Assembly (NCBI GenBank): GCA_964482055.1
Contig: CAYZVX010000001.1
Location: 1 to 64,000, forward strand
Reading direction: 5' to 3'
Source of the DNA: G020354085 sp964482055
GTDB taxonomy: Bacteria > Pseudomonadota > Gammaproteobacteria > Acidiferrobacterales > Sulfurifustaceae
Length of the DNA: 64,000 bases
Both the position numbers and the translations under genes were made by a program. Below the pieces are notes generated by a model. That model did not search any database, was not told where the DNA came from, and saw only the letters and a program-made list of their open reading frames with translations. Shown one piece after another: positions 42,273 through 52,200 of the stretch; position 1 is the stretch's first letter, and every line of letters starts with the position of its first letter.

Positions 42273-44597
42273 ATGGCGAGCAGCTTCTGGGCGATGCTTC
42301 GGGCCGGATCGCGAGTCCGTGCGCTGGCGCTGCTGTTCGGGTTGATGTGCCCGGCCGCGCATGCCGCGTTCGAGGCCTTTGTCGTCAAGGACATCCGGGT
42401 TGAGGGGCTGCAGCGCATCGCCGCCGGCACGGTTTTCAACTACCTGCCCATCAAGGTCGGCGACACCGTCACGCAGAAGAGCGCCCAGGAGGCCATTCGC
42501 GCCCTGTACAAGACCGGATTCTTCAAGGACGTGCGGTTGGAGCGCGACGGTGCCGTGCTGATCGTGACAGTGGTCGAGCGCCCGTCCATCGCGGAAATCA
42601 AGATCAACGGCACGAAGGAGATCAGCGAGGAGGACCTCAAGAAGTCGCTCAAGGAGATCGGTCTGGCCGAAGGCCGTGTCTACAACAAGTCCTTGCTCGA
42701 TCGGGTCGAGCAGGAGCTGCGCCAGCAGTATTTCAGCCGCGGTTACTACGCGGTGGTGGTGCGGCCGGTCGTGACGCCGATCGAGCGCAACCGCGTCAAC
42801 ATCAGTATCGACGTTGCCGAAGGCAGCCCGGCGCGTATCCGCCAGATCGCGATCATCGGCAACCGGGCGTTTTCCGACGACGAGCTGCTCGATGTGTTCA
42901 CGCTCGGGCCGGCGCCGTGGTGGGCGGTGTTCTCGAGCCGCGATCAATACGCCAAGCAGAAACTCGCCGGCGACCTCGAGCGGTTGCGCAATTTCTATCA
43001 GGACCGCGGGTTCCTGGAATTCAGCATCGATTCGACGCAGGTATCGATTACGCCGGACCGCGAGCAGATCTACGTCACGGTCAACATCACCGAAGGCAAG
43101 CGCTACACGATCAGCGGCTACAAGCTTGCCGGGAAGTTTCCAGTGCCAGAGGCGGAGCTGCGCGCGCTCGTCACCTTGCAGCCAGGCCAGGTGTTCTCGC
43201 GCAAGCAGGTGACGGAGAACACCAAGCGCATCAGCGACCGGCTCGCCAACGACGGTTACGCGTTCGCCAATGTCAATTCGGTCCCGGAAATCAACAAGGA
43301 GAAGTCGGAGGTTTTCTTCACCCTGTTCGTCGATCCGGGCAAGCGCGTCTACGTGCGGCGCATCAACTTCGCCGGAAATACCATCACGCGCGACGAGGTG
43401 ATGCGCCGCGAGCTGCGGCTGCCCGAGGGCAGCGTGTACTCGGCCGAGAAGATCCAGCGATCGCGCGTTCGCCTGCAGCGCTTGGGCTATTTCGATGACG
43501 TGAACATCGAGACGCCGGCGGTGCCGGGCAGTCCCGATCAGGTCGACGTGAACGTCACCGTCAAGGAGCGTCCGACCGGAAACCTGCTGCTCGGCGTCGG
43601 CTATTCGGATGCCGACGGCATCCTTATCAACGCGAGCGTCAGTCAGCGCAACCTGTTCGGCACCGGCAAAGAGATGGCGTTCACGTTCGACAACAGCCGT
43701 GCCACCACCAATTTCAGTCTGCGCTTCGTCGAGCCCTACAGCACGCCGGAGGGCATCAGCCAGGGCTTCCAGTTGAGCTCCACAAGCTTTGACGCCGGCG
43801 CGGCAAATGCCGCCGCCTATAACAGCAAGACCCAATCGGCGGGACTGTTCTGGGGCGTGCCGCTCAGCGAGCTGCACAGCATCCAGCTGGGGCTCGACGT
43901 GGAGCGCACAAGCATCGAGCCGTCGACCAGCAGCGCGCAGGTCGCACAGGACTTCGTTTCGCAAAACGGGCCCGAAAACACCATGTTGAGAACCACCGTG
44001 TCGTGGGCGCGCGACTCGCTCGACAATTTTCTTTTCCCCACTTCGGGGAGCATTCTGCGGTTGACCGGTGAGGCGACCGTGCCCGGCAGTGAGCTCGAGT
44101 ACTACAAGCTCACCTTCTCCGCGGGCCAATTCTGGCCGGTGACTGATGCCCTGACCTTCAAGGTGCGCGGCGAAGTCGGCTACGGCAGCGGTTACGGCGA
44201 CACCCGTGAGCTGCCGTTCTACAAGAACTATTATGCCGGTGGCAGCACCACGGTTCGCGGTTTTCGCAGTCGTTCGTTGGGTCCGCGCGACACGCTGCTC
44301 GATGAGCCGATCGGCGGTCCCAAGCGCCTGCTCGGTAACATGGAGTTGTTGTTCCCCATGCCCGGCGACTCGCCGGAGAATCGCTCCATGCGGCTCAGCC
44401 TTTTCTCTGATACCGGTATGGTGTACGCGCAGGACCAGCGCATGGAGCTTGGCCAGTTGCGTGTGTCCGCCGGTTTGGCGTTTAATTGGTTCTCGCCGGT
44501 CGGTCCATTGAGCTTCAGCTACGCGATGCCCCTGAATGAAAAGTCCGGGGATGATATCGAAAAGTTCCAGTTCACGCTCGGCGTGCCGCTGCGCTGA
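42273..44597 (+). CDS. bamA: Outer membrane protein assembly factor BamA
   Basis: 774-aa outer-membrane insertase. A signal peptide (about residues 1-30) is followed by five POTRA domains (about 32-430; VKDIRVEGLQRIAAGTVFNY opens the first) and a C-terminal beta-barrel (about 435-774) with the conserved barrel-lumen motif VRGFRSRSLGPRD. The last strand ends KFQFTLGVPLR, a little longer than homologues that end on an aromatic residue. A weak ribosome-binding site lies 8 bases after rseP, so it may rely on coupling. skp follows. Confidence 0.97.
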   Translation: MASSFWAMLRAGSRVRALALLFGLMCPAAHAAFEAFVVKDIRVEGLQRIAAGTVFNYLPIKVGDTVTQKSAQEAIRALYKTGFFKDVRLERDGAVLIVTVVERPSIAEIKINGTKEISEEDLKKSLKEIGLAEGRVYNKSLLDRVEQELRQQYFSRGYYAVVVRPVVTPIERNRVNISIDVAEGSPARIRQIAIIGNRAFSDDELLDVFTLGPAPWWAVFSSRDQYAKQKLAGDLERLRNFYQDRGFLEFSIDSTQVSITPDREQIYVTVNITEGKRYTISGYKLAGKFPVPEAELRALVTLQPGQVFSRKQVTENTKRISDRLANDGYAFANVNSVPEINKEKSEVFFTLFVDPGKRVYVRRINFAGNTITRDEVMRRELRLPEGSVYSAEKIQRSRVRLQRLGYFDDVNIETPAVPGSPDQVDVNVTVKERPTGNLLLGVGYSDADGILINASVSQRNLFGTGKEMAFTFDNSRATTNFSLRFVEPYSTPEGISQGFQLSSTSFDAGAANAAAYNSKTQSAGLFWGVPLSELHSIQLGLDVERTSIEPSTSSAQVAQDFVSQNGPENTMLRTTVSWARDSLDNFLFPTSGSILRLTGEATVPGSELEYYKLTFSAGQFWPVTDALTFKVRGEVGYGSGYGDTRELPFYKNYYAGGSTTVRGFRSRSLGPRDTLLDEPIGGPKRLLGNMELLFPMPGDSPENRSMRLSLFSDTGMVYAQDQRMELGQLRVSAGLAFNWFSPVGPLSFSYAMPLNEKSGDDIEKFQFTLGVPLR

Positions 44598-44634
44598 CGG
44601 CGTTTGCATGCGAGCTCAGCACAGATGAGGCACA

Positions 44635-45141
44635 ATGCATAAAAGCCTGCTATTCGGTCTGGTGCTCGCGCTCGCGACACCTTCTGCACTCGGCGCCGAT
44701 TTGAAGATCGGCTATGTGAACGCGGCCAAGGTCATCGACGAAGCGCCGCAAGGGGAGGCCGCGCTCAAGAAGCTGGAGATGGAGTTCGGTCCGCGCGACA
44801 AGAAGCTGGTCGCCACGCAGACGCGCATCAAGCAGCTCGAGGAGGAGCTCGACAAGAACGCCCTGGTACTGAAGGAACCCGAACGCCGCGCCAAGGAGCA
44901 CGAGATCGTCCAGCTCAAACGTGAGCTTCGGCGGGCCACACAGGAGTTCCGCGAGGACTACAATCTGCGCCGCAACGAGGAGCTGGCCGCGCTGCAAAAG
45001 ATCGTGCAAAGGGCCATCCAGGAGGTGGCGCGCCAGGAAAACTTCGACCTGATCCTTCACGAGGGCGTGCTCTTCGCCAGCGCCAAGATCGACATCACGG
45101 ACAAGATCCTGAGAAAGCTTGGAAAGAAGCCGCCACAATAA
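44635..45141 (+). CDS. skp: Periplasmic chaperone Skp/OmpH
   Basis: 168-aa holdase for unfolded outer-membrane proteins. The signal peptide MHKSLLFGLVLALATPSALG is followed by LKIGYVNAAKVIDEAPQGEA, the trimerisation strand, and a long charged coiled coil (about residues 45-130) forming the tentacles. GATGAGG upstream is the ribosome-binding site. The 3' end overlaps the inferred lpxD start by 23 bases. Confidence 0.94.
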   Translation: MHKSLLFGLVLALATPSALGADLKIGYVNAAKVIDEAPQGEAALKKLEMEFGPRDKKLVATQTRIKQLEEELDKNALVLKEPERRAKEHEIVQLKRELRRATQEFREDYNLRRNEELAALQKIVQRAIQEVARQENFDLILHEGVLFASAKIDITDKILRKLGKKPPQ

Positions 45142-46183
45142 CCGTCAGGCAAGCCTCGGGGAGCTGGCTCAGCGATTCGGTGCGCGCCTGCGCGGGCCCG
45201 CTGACTTGGTTATCAGTGGCGTCGGCGAGCTTGGCGCCGCAGGCCCACACGATATCGCCTTTGTCGCGGATGCCAGGTATCACGGTGCGCTCAAGGTTAC
45301 GCGCGCGGGCGCCGTCATCCTCCAGGAGACGTCGCTCGCGTACTATTCGGGGCCCGCGCTGATCGCGGATAACGCGCACGCCTGCTTTGCCCGTGTCGCC
45401 AGCTGGCTGTATCCGCCATGCGATGACGAGCCGGGCATTCATTCCACCGCCGTCGTTGACCCCTCGGCGCGCATAGCGCCGAGCGCCTCGGTAGGGGCCT
45501 ACGCGGTCATTGAGGCCCACGCCGTGCTTGGTGAGGATGTCCGGGTTGGCCCCGGTTGCCACATCGGTCGGGGCTCGGTGCTCGGTCGCGGCACACGCCT
45601 GATGCCGCGCGTGACCATTATGCACGGCTGCACGATTGGCGAGGATTGCCTCATTCATTCCGGCGCCGTGATCGGCAGCGACGGCTTCGGCTATGCCCAG
45701 GAGGCTGGTCGCTGGATCAAGGTTCCACAACTGGGCGGCGTGCGGGTGGGCAATCGCGTTGAGATCGGCGCCAACACGACGATCGATCGCGGCGCCCTGC
45801 GTGACACGATCATCGGCGATGGCGTGAAGCTGGATAACCTCATACAGATTGCGCACAATGTCGAAATCGGGCAAGACACGGCGATCGCCGCCTGCGTGGG
45901 TATCGCAGGCAGCACGCGGGTAGGGAGCCGTTGCATGATCGGCGGACAGGTCGGGATTGCCGGACATCTTGAGATCGCCGACGGTGTGCACGTCCTCGGT
46001 AAGTCGCTGGTCGCGGGCTCGATCCGCGAACCGGGCGTGTACTCCTCATCCATCAAGGCGGCGCCGGCCGACGCATGGCGCCGCAACGTGGTGCGTCTGA
46101 ACCAGCTTGACGACATGGCGCGTCGCCTGCGCGCGGTCGAGAAGCGGCTGGCCGCTCTGTCCACAGAACACAAAAAGGAGTGA
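45119..46183 (+). CDS. lpxD: UDP-3-O-(3-hydroxyacyl)glucosamine N-acyltransferase
   Basis: Third step of lipid A synthesis; 354-aa left-handed beta-helix enzyme. It has an N-terminal uridine-binding domain (residues about 12-105), then many hexapeptide repeats, with the catalytic His in LIQIAHNVEIGQDT and the GIAGSTRVGSRCMIGGQVG turn. The only usable start is TTG at 45119, inside skp; no ATG or GTG lies near the conserved ASLGELAQRFGARL. First gene of the lpxD-fabZ-lpxA-lpxB set. Confidence 0.96.
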   Translation: MERSRHNNRQASLGELAQRFGARLRGPADLVISGVGELGAAGPHDIAFVADARYHGALKVTRAGAVILQETSLAYYSGPALIADNAHACFARVASWLYPPCDDEPGIHSTAVVDPSARIAPSASVGAYAVIEAHAVLGEDVRVGPGCHIGRGSVLGRGTRLMPRVTIMHGCTIGEDCLIHSGAVIGSDGFGYAQEAGRWIKVPQLGGVRVGNRVEIGANTTIDRGALRDTIIGDGVKLDNLIQIAHNVEIGQDTAIAACVGIAGSTRVGSRCMIGGQVGIAGHLEIADGVHVLGKSLVAGSIREPGVYSSSIKAAPADAWRRNVVRLNQLDDMARRLRAVEKRLAALSTEHKKE

Positions 46184-46187
46184 GACG

Positions 46188-46631
46188 TTGAACCAGCTGG
46201 ACATACACGAGATTCTCAAGCGCCTGCCGCATCGTTTCCCGTTCCTGTTGGTCGACCGGGTCCTCGACTACACCAAGGGTGAGTCGATCACGGCTATCAA
46301 GAACGTCACCATCAACGAACCGTATTTCCCCGGGCACTTCCCCAACCGGCCGGTCATGCCCGGCGTATTGCTGCTCGAGGCGATGGCACAGTCGTGCGCC
46401 ATTCTGTCATTTCTTACCGTCGACATGGTCCCGGAAAGCAACTCCATCGTGTATTTCGTCGGTGTGGACAACGCGCGTTTCAAGCGCCCCGTGGAGCCCG
46501 GTGACCAGGTCCGTTTTCAATCGACCATCAAGCGGCGCATGAAGGGCGTGTGGTTCTTCGAGAGCCGCGCCTTCGTCGGTGAGGAGTTGTGCGCCAGCGC
46601 CGAGATCATGTGCACCTATAAGGGCATCTGA
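46188..46631 (+). CDS. fabZ: (3R)-hydroxyacyl-ACP dehydratase FabZ
   Basis: 147-aa hot-dog-fold dehydratase of fatty-acid synthesis, controlling the split between lipid A and phospholipid acyl chains. TTG start at 46188 with AAAAAGGAG upstream, 4 bases after lpxD. Motifs: LPHRFPFLLVDRV, the catalytic His in YFPGHFPNRPVMPGVLLLEA with Glu, and RFKRPVEPGDQVRF. lpxA follows after 11 bases. Confidence 0.97.
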   Translation: MNQLDIHEILKRLPHRFPFLLVDRVLDYTKGESITAIKNVTINEPYFPGHFPNRPVMPGVLLLEAMAQSCAILSFLTVDMVPESNSIVYFVGVDNARFKRPVEPGDQVRFQSTIKRRMKGVWFFESRAFVGEELCASAEIMCTYKGI

Positions 46632-46642
46632 GGGCGCACCGG

Positions 46643-47413
46643 GTGATCCATCCGCAGGCGATCGTGCATCCCGGTGCCGCGCTCGGCCGCGACGTGCACA
46701 TTGGCGCCTTCTCGATCATCGGTGAGCAGGTTGAGATCGGCGACGGCACCTGGATCGGACCCCACGTCGTCATCAACGGGCCGACGCGCATTGGCCGCAA
46801 CAACCGCATTTTCCAGTTCGCCTCGGTCGGCGAGATCCCGCAGGATCTCAAGTTTGCCGGCGAAACCAGCTGGCTCGAAATCGGCGACGGCAACACCATT
46901 CGCGAGTGCTGCACCCTGAGTCGCGGCACAGCAGGCGGCGGCGCGGTAACCCGGGTAGGCAACGACAATCTGTTCATGGCTTACGCGCACGTCGCGCACG
47001 ACTGTCAGGTCGGCAACCACACGGTGTTCGCCAACGGCGCGACCCTGGCCGGGCACGTCGAGGTCGGTGACTACGCGATCCTCGGAGGGCTGAGCGCTGT
47101 GCACCAATTCTGCAGGCTCGGTGCGCACATCATGGTCGGCGGCGGCAGCATCGTCCTGCAGGACGTGCCGCCGTACCTGATGGTGCAGGGCAACACGGCA
47201 AAGGCCTTCGGGCTCAATCTCCGCGGGCTGAAACGGCGCGGTTTCAGCGCCGAAGCCATCGACGCGCTGAAAGAGGCCTACCGGACCCTGTACCGTTCCG
47301 GGCTCACGGTGAGCGCGGCCCTCGAGCAGTTGCAGGAGCTTGCCCAGCGCCAGCGTGAGGTCGCCGAATTCGTCGCGTTTGTGCGTGGCACGGAACGCGG
47401 CATCGTGCGCTGA
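46643..47413 (+). CDS. lpxA: UDP-N-acetylglucosamine O-acyltransferase
   Basis: First enzyme of lipid A synthesis; 256-aa left-handed beta-helix trimer. GTG start at 46643; the N-terminus IHPQAIVHPGAALGRDVHIG is typical. The catalytic His119 lies in MAYAHVAHDCQVGNH. The C-terminal helical domain has NLRGLKRRGFSAEAIDALKE. Hexapeptide coils run from the start to about residue 185. Confidence 0.97.
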   Translation: MIHPQAIVHPGAALGRDVHIGAFSIIGEQVEIGDGTWIGPHVVINGPTRIGRNNRIFQFASVGEIPQDLKFAGETSWLEIGDGNTIRECCTLSRGTAGGGAVTRVGNDNLFMAYAHVAHDCQVGNHTVFANGATLAGHVEVGDYAILGGLSAVHQFCRLGAHIMVGGGSIVLQDVPPYLMVQGNTAKAFGLNLRGLKRRGFSAEAIDALKEAYRTLYRSGLTVSAALEQLQELAQRQREVAEFVAFVRGTERGIVR

Positions 47414-47420
47414 GGCGCTG

Positions 47421-48590
47421 GTGCCGGCACGCGGCATCCGCATTGGCATCGTGGCGGGCGAGATGTCCGGCGATACGCTGGCATCTCGGGTGATGCGCGC
47501 CTTGCATGCGCGTTGTCCAGGCCTGAGTTTCGAGGGCATCGGCGGACCGCAGATGCAGGCCGAGGGTTGCATCAGCCTCTTCCCGATGGAGCGACTCTCG
47601 GTACTGGGCGTGACCGAGGTGCTCGGCCGCTTTCGCGAGCTCAAGCGCATGCGCGCGCAGCTGGTCGAGCATTTTTGCGACCGACCGCCACAGCTGTTCA
47701 TCGGCGTCGATTCGCCAGGATTCAACCTGGGTCTCGAAGAGGCGCTGCACGGTGCCGGCATACGCACGGTGCACTTTGTCAGCCCGCAGGTCTGGGCCTG
47801 GCGCACGTGGCGGGTTCACCAGATTCGACGCGCCGTTGATCGCATGCTGGTTCTGTTTCCGTTCGAGGCGGAGTTCTACGCGCGCCACAATGTACCGGCG
47901 ACGTTCGTCGGGCATCCGCTGGCCGATGAGATTAACGGGGAAGTCGATACGCGGGATTGCCGTGCCCGGCTCGGGCTGGCGCTAGAGGCGCCGACCGTCG
48001 CGCTCTTGCCTGGCAGTCGCGCCGGCGAGCTGCGCGCGCTTGCCGACCTGATGGTGCGCACCGCCGTGTGGTTGCGGGAGCGCCATCCGCAGCTTCAGTT
48101 CGTGAGCCCGTTTGTAAACGCGGCCACACGCGCGATGTTCGAGGCCGCGTTGAGCCGCCGCGGAGCGGCGGACCTGCCAATCGTGTGCGTCGAAGGGCGT
48201 TCCCGCGATGCGATTGGTGCCGCCGACGTGGTGTTGTGCGCCTCCGGGACGGCGACGCTCGAAACGATGCTGATGGGGCGTCCGATGGTTGTGACCTACC
48301 GGGTATCGTGGCTCAGCTCCTGGCTGGTGCGCGCATTCTCCCATCTTGAGCATTACGCCATGCCCAATCATCTGGCCGGAAAGCGACTGGTGCCGGAACT
48401 GCTGCAGCACGATGCCGTGCCGGAGAAGCTTGGCGCTGCTGTGGCGTATTATTTGACGCATCCCCAAGACGCGCGCAGCCTGGTTGCCGAGTTCCGATGC
48501 ATCGCGGCAACGCTGCGGGTGAATGCCGCGCAGCGCGCGGCCGACGAGATACTCAAGATGCTGCCCGAATGCCGCGCGGTTGGCGCATGA
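47421..48590 (+). CDS. lpxB: Lipid-A-disaccharide synthase
   Basis: 389-aa GT-B glycosyltransferase (family GT19) condensing UDP-diacylglucosamine with lipid X. GTG start at 47421, 7 bases after lpxA; the first residues RIGIVAGEMSGDTLASRVMR fit. Other motifs: FEGIGGPQMQAEGC, SPQVWAWRTWRVHQIRRAVD, LPGSRAGELRAL and CASGTATLETMLMGRPMVV. The stop overlaps the rnhB start as ATGA. Confidence 0.97.
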   Translation: MPARGIRIGIVAGEMSGDTLASRVMRALHARCPGLSFEGIGGPQMQAEGCISLFPMERLSVLGVTEVLGRFRELKRMRAQLVEHFCDRPPQLFIGVDSPGFNLGLEEALHGAGIRTVHFVSPQVWAWRTWRVHQIRRAVDRMLVLFPFEAEFYARHNVPATFVGHPLADEINGEVDTRDCRARLGLALEAPTVALLPGSRAGELRALADLMVRTAVWLRERHPQLQFVSPFVNAATRAMFEAALSRRGAADLPIVCVEGRSRDAIGAADVVLCASGTATLETMLMGRPMVVTYRVSWLSSWLVRAFSHLEHYAMPNHLAGKRLVPELLQHDAVPEKLGAAVAYYLTHPQDARSLVAEFRCIAATLRVNAAQRAADEILKMLPECRAVGA

Positions 48591-49174
48591 AAATGCCTCT
48601 CGCCGCAGGCGTGGATGAGGCCGGGCGGGGGCCGTTGGCGGGCCCGGTGGTGGCGGCGGCGGTGATGCTCGATCCCGCGCGTCCGATCCTCGGGCTGGCC
48701 GATTCTAAGACCTTGAGCGAATCACAACGCCTAACGCTGGCTGCGCAGATTCGCGGGGCCAGCCTGGCCTGGGCGGTAGCGAGCGCCAGCGTCGAGGAGA
48801 TAGACTCCCTGAACATTCTGCAAGCGACCCTGCTGGCCATGCAGCGCGCCGTGGCTGGCCTGAGGGCGCAGCCCGCGCTCGTCCTAGTCGACGGCAAGCA
48901 GGCGCCGGCGCTCGCCTGCCCGGTGCGCACGATTATCCGGGGTGATGCGACGGAGCCGGCAATCTCGGCGGCCTCGATACTCGCCAAGGTCGCGCGCGAC
49001 GCCGAGATGGTGCGGCTCGACCGACTCTACCCGCACTATGGCTTCGCGCGTCACAAGGGTTATCCGACACCGGAGCATCGCGCCGCCATCGCGCGCTGGG
49101 GCCCGAGCGCCTTGCACCGGCGGTCGTTCCGGCCGGTTCGCGAAAGCCTCAGGAACTGTAACTTAACTACGTAA
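48587..49174 (+). CDS. rnhB: Ribonuclease HII
   Basis: 195-aa enzyme that nicks RNA in DNA duplexes and removes single ribonucleotides. Catalytic residues are in AAGVDEAGRGPLAGPVV (Asp, Glu), LVDGKQAPA (Asp) and the ARDAEMVRLDRLYPHYG segment; the C-terminus RSFRPVRE is standard. The ATG at 48587 overlaps the lpxB stop. The last codons fall in an AT-richer stretch leading to the dnaE upstream region. Confidence 0.96.
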   Translation: MKMPLAAGVDEAGRGPLAGPVVAAAVMLDPARPILGLADSKTLSESQRLTLAAQIRGASLAWAVASASVEEIDSLNILQATLLAMQRAVAGLRAQPALVLVDGKQAPALACPVRTIIRGDATEPAISAASILAKVARDAEMVRLDRLYPHYGFARHKGYPTPEHRAAIARWGPSALHRRSFRPVRESLRNCNLTT

Positions 49175-49273
49175 GAACAGTCAGTTATGGACTATTATTT
49201 CTGTGATTCCGAGATATCCTTCGGCGTTACCCGCGCTTCTGCGACGCCCTCACATAGGGTGAAATAGCGCGAC

Positions 49274-52200
49274 GTGGATACCGGCTTCGTCCACCTGCGT
49301 GTGCATTCCGAGTACTCCCTTGCGGACGGGATTGTGCGCATTGAGGAGTTGGTCGCCGCCGTCTGCAACCAGGGAATGCCGGCGGTCGCCCTCACCGACC
49401 TTACGAACCTATTCGGTGCGGTCAAGTTCTATTCGGCGGCAATCGCCGCGGGCGTCAAGCCCATTATCGGCGCGGATGTTTGGCTCGCCAACGCCAGTGA
49501 CCACCACAAGCCACACCGCGCCCTGCTGCTCTGCCAGAACCTCGAAGGCTATCGTAATCTGTCGCGCCTGCTGACGCGCGCCTACCGGGAAGGACAACAC
49601 TCCGGACGGCCGCTCATCGAGCGTGCCTGGTTCGAGGGAGCGACCGCCGGCCTGCTCATGCTGTCGGGTGCCCACGAGGGAGACATCGGACAGGCGCTGC
49701 TGGCCGGCAATCAGGCGCACGCCGAGCAGCTTGCCCGCGAGTACGCGGCGCTGTTCCCGCAGCGTTTCTATCTCGAGCTGCAACGCACCGGTCTGCCGCA
49801 GCAAGAGGACTACAATCACGCCGCCCTGGCGCTGGCTGCGCGGACCGGCCTGCCGGTGGTCGCGACCAACAACGTCGTGTTCCTGCGGCGCGAGGACTTC
49901 GAGACGCACGAGGTTCGTGTCTGCATCCAGGACGGACGCGTGCTCACCGACAGCCGCCGCCCACGCCGTTACACGCCGCAGCAGTATCTGCGCTCACCGC
50001 AGGAGATGGGCGAGCTGTTTGCCGACATCCCCGAGGCGCTCGCCAACAGCGGCGAGATCGCCAGGCGCTGCAGCTTCCGGCTGGAGTTCGGCCGCTATTT
50101 CCTGCCGGACTACCCGGTGCCGGAGGGCATGACGATCGACAAGCTGTTGCGGCGCCAGAGTCTTGCCGGACTGGAGCAGCGCCTGCGCGCCTTGCCGGAG
50201 ACCCAGCGCGCCGCTCGCCGCGATACCTATCGCGAGCGGCTCGAGCTCGAGCTCGGCGTCATCATCAAGATGGGATTCTCCGGTTACTTCCTCATCGTGG
50301 CTGACTTCATCCAATGGGCGCGCGATCACGGCGTGCCGGTCGGGCCGGGGCGCGGCTCCGGCGCGGGCTCGCTGGTGGCCTACTGCCTCGGCATCACGGC
50401 GCTCGACCCGATCCGCTACGAGCTTCTGTTCGAGCGTTTCCTCAACCCGGAGCGCGTGTCGCTACCGGACTTCGACATTGATTTCTGCATCGAGGGCCGT
50501 GACCGGGTGATGGAGTACGTCACGCAACGCTACGGGCAGGACAAGGTCGCGCAGATCATCACGCACGGCACGATGGCGGCCAAGGCGGTGGTGCGCGACG
50601 TCGGGCGCGTGCTCGACCACCCGTACGGTTATGTCGACAAGATCGCCAAGCTCATACCGTTTGAGCTCGACATGACGCTCGACAAGGCCCTCGAACAGGA
50701 GCCGGCGCTGCGCGAGCGCTACGAGAAAGAGGAGGACGTGCGGGCGCTGATCGACATGGCGCGCGCGCTGGAAGGACTGGCGCGCAGCGCCGGCAAGCAC
50801 GCCGCCGGTGTCGTCATTGCGCCGAGCGCCCTGACCGACTTCATGCCACTCTACTGTGAGCAAGGCAGCAAGCAGTACGTCACACAGTTCGACATGAAAG
50901 ATGTCGAAAGTCTCGGGCTCGTCAAGTTCGATTTTCTGGGGTTGCGCAACCTTACGATCATCGACAAGGCCGTCAAGATGATCAACGCCGAACGTGCGCG
51001 TAGCGGCGAGCCGCCGATCGTGATCGACGAGCTACCAATCGACGACCCGGCAACGTTCGCGCTGCTCAAGTCGTGCCGCACCACGGCGCTGTTTCAGCTC
51101 GAGTCGCGGGGTATGAAGGACCTGATCCAGCGCCTGCAGCCCGATAGTTTCGAGGAAATCGTGGCGCTCGTGGCGCTGTTCCGCCCCGGTCCGCTGCAGT
51201 CCGGGATGGTCGATGACTACATCAACCGCAAGCACGGGCGCAGCCCCATCAAGTACCTGCACCCCAGCCTGGAGCCGATCCTCAAGCCGACCTATGGCGT
51301 GATTCTGTACCAGGAGCAGGTGATGCAGATCGCACAGGTGCTGTCCGGCTACACGCTCGGCAGCGCGGACCTGCTGCGCCGGGCGATGGGCAAGAAGAAG
51401 CCCGAGGAGATGGCGCAGCAGCGCTCCGTGTTCGTGCAGGGGGCCAAGGCGAGAAACGTCGACGAGCGGCTGGCAAGCCACATATTCGATCTGATCGAGA
51501 AGTTTGCCGGCTACGGCTTCAACCGCTCGCATTCCGCCGCCTACGCATTGATTGCCTATCAAACGGCCTGGCTCAAGGCGCACTACCCGGCGGCCTTCAT
51601 GGCCGCCGTACTGTCCGCGGACATGGACAAGACGGACAAGGTCGTGACCATGATCGCCGAGTGTCGCGACATGCAGATCAGCCTGCTGCCGCCCGATGTC
51701 AACCACTGCGAGTACGGCTTTGTGCCGCTCGATGACAAGACGATTCTCTACGGCCTGGGCGCTATCAAGGGTCTGGGCGAAAGCGCCATCGAGGCCATAC
51801 TGGCCGCGCGCCGCGAGGGTGGAGCGTTCCGCGACCTGTTCGACCTGTGCCGGCGCATCGATCTGCGCAAGGTCAACCGGCGCGTGCTCGAGTCTCTCAT
51901 CCGCGCCGGAGCCCTGGACGGTATCGGTCCGCATCGCGCCGCGATGCTGGCGTCGCTTAACGCGGCGTTGGCGGCGGCTGACCAGCACAGCAAGCGAGTG
52001 GCAGCCGGACAGGTGGACCTGTTTGGTGAAGCGGCCGCGGCGCCGGATGCGCATGTGTACAGCAACGTCGCTGAGTGGACCGAGGAGCAGCGTCTCGAGG
52101 GCGAGAAGGAAACGCTGGGCCTGTACCTGACCGGCCACCCGATCGCGCGCTACGCCGAGGAGCTTGCGCGTATCACGGATTCGACCATCGCCGAGCTCAA

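Noticed and set aside
42234..44609. 791-codon open frame on the minus strand opposite bamA
   Set aside because: It is a GC-rich shadow of bamA; the sequence shows no domain, and bamA is unmistakable. The same applies to other long antisense frames, such as those opposite livH/livM and dnaE.
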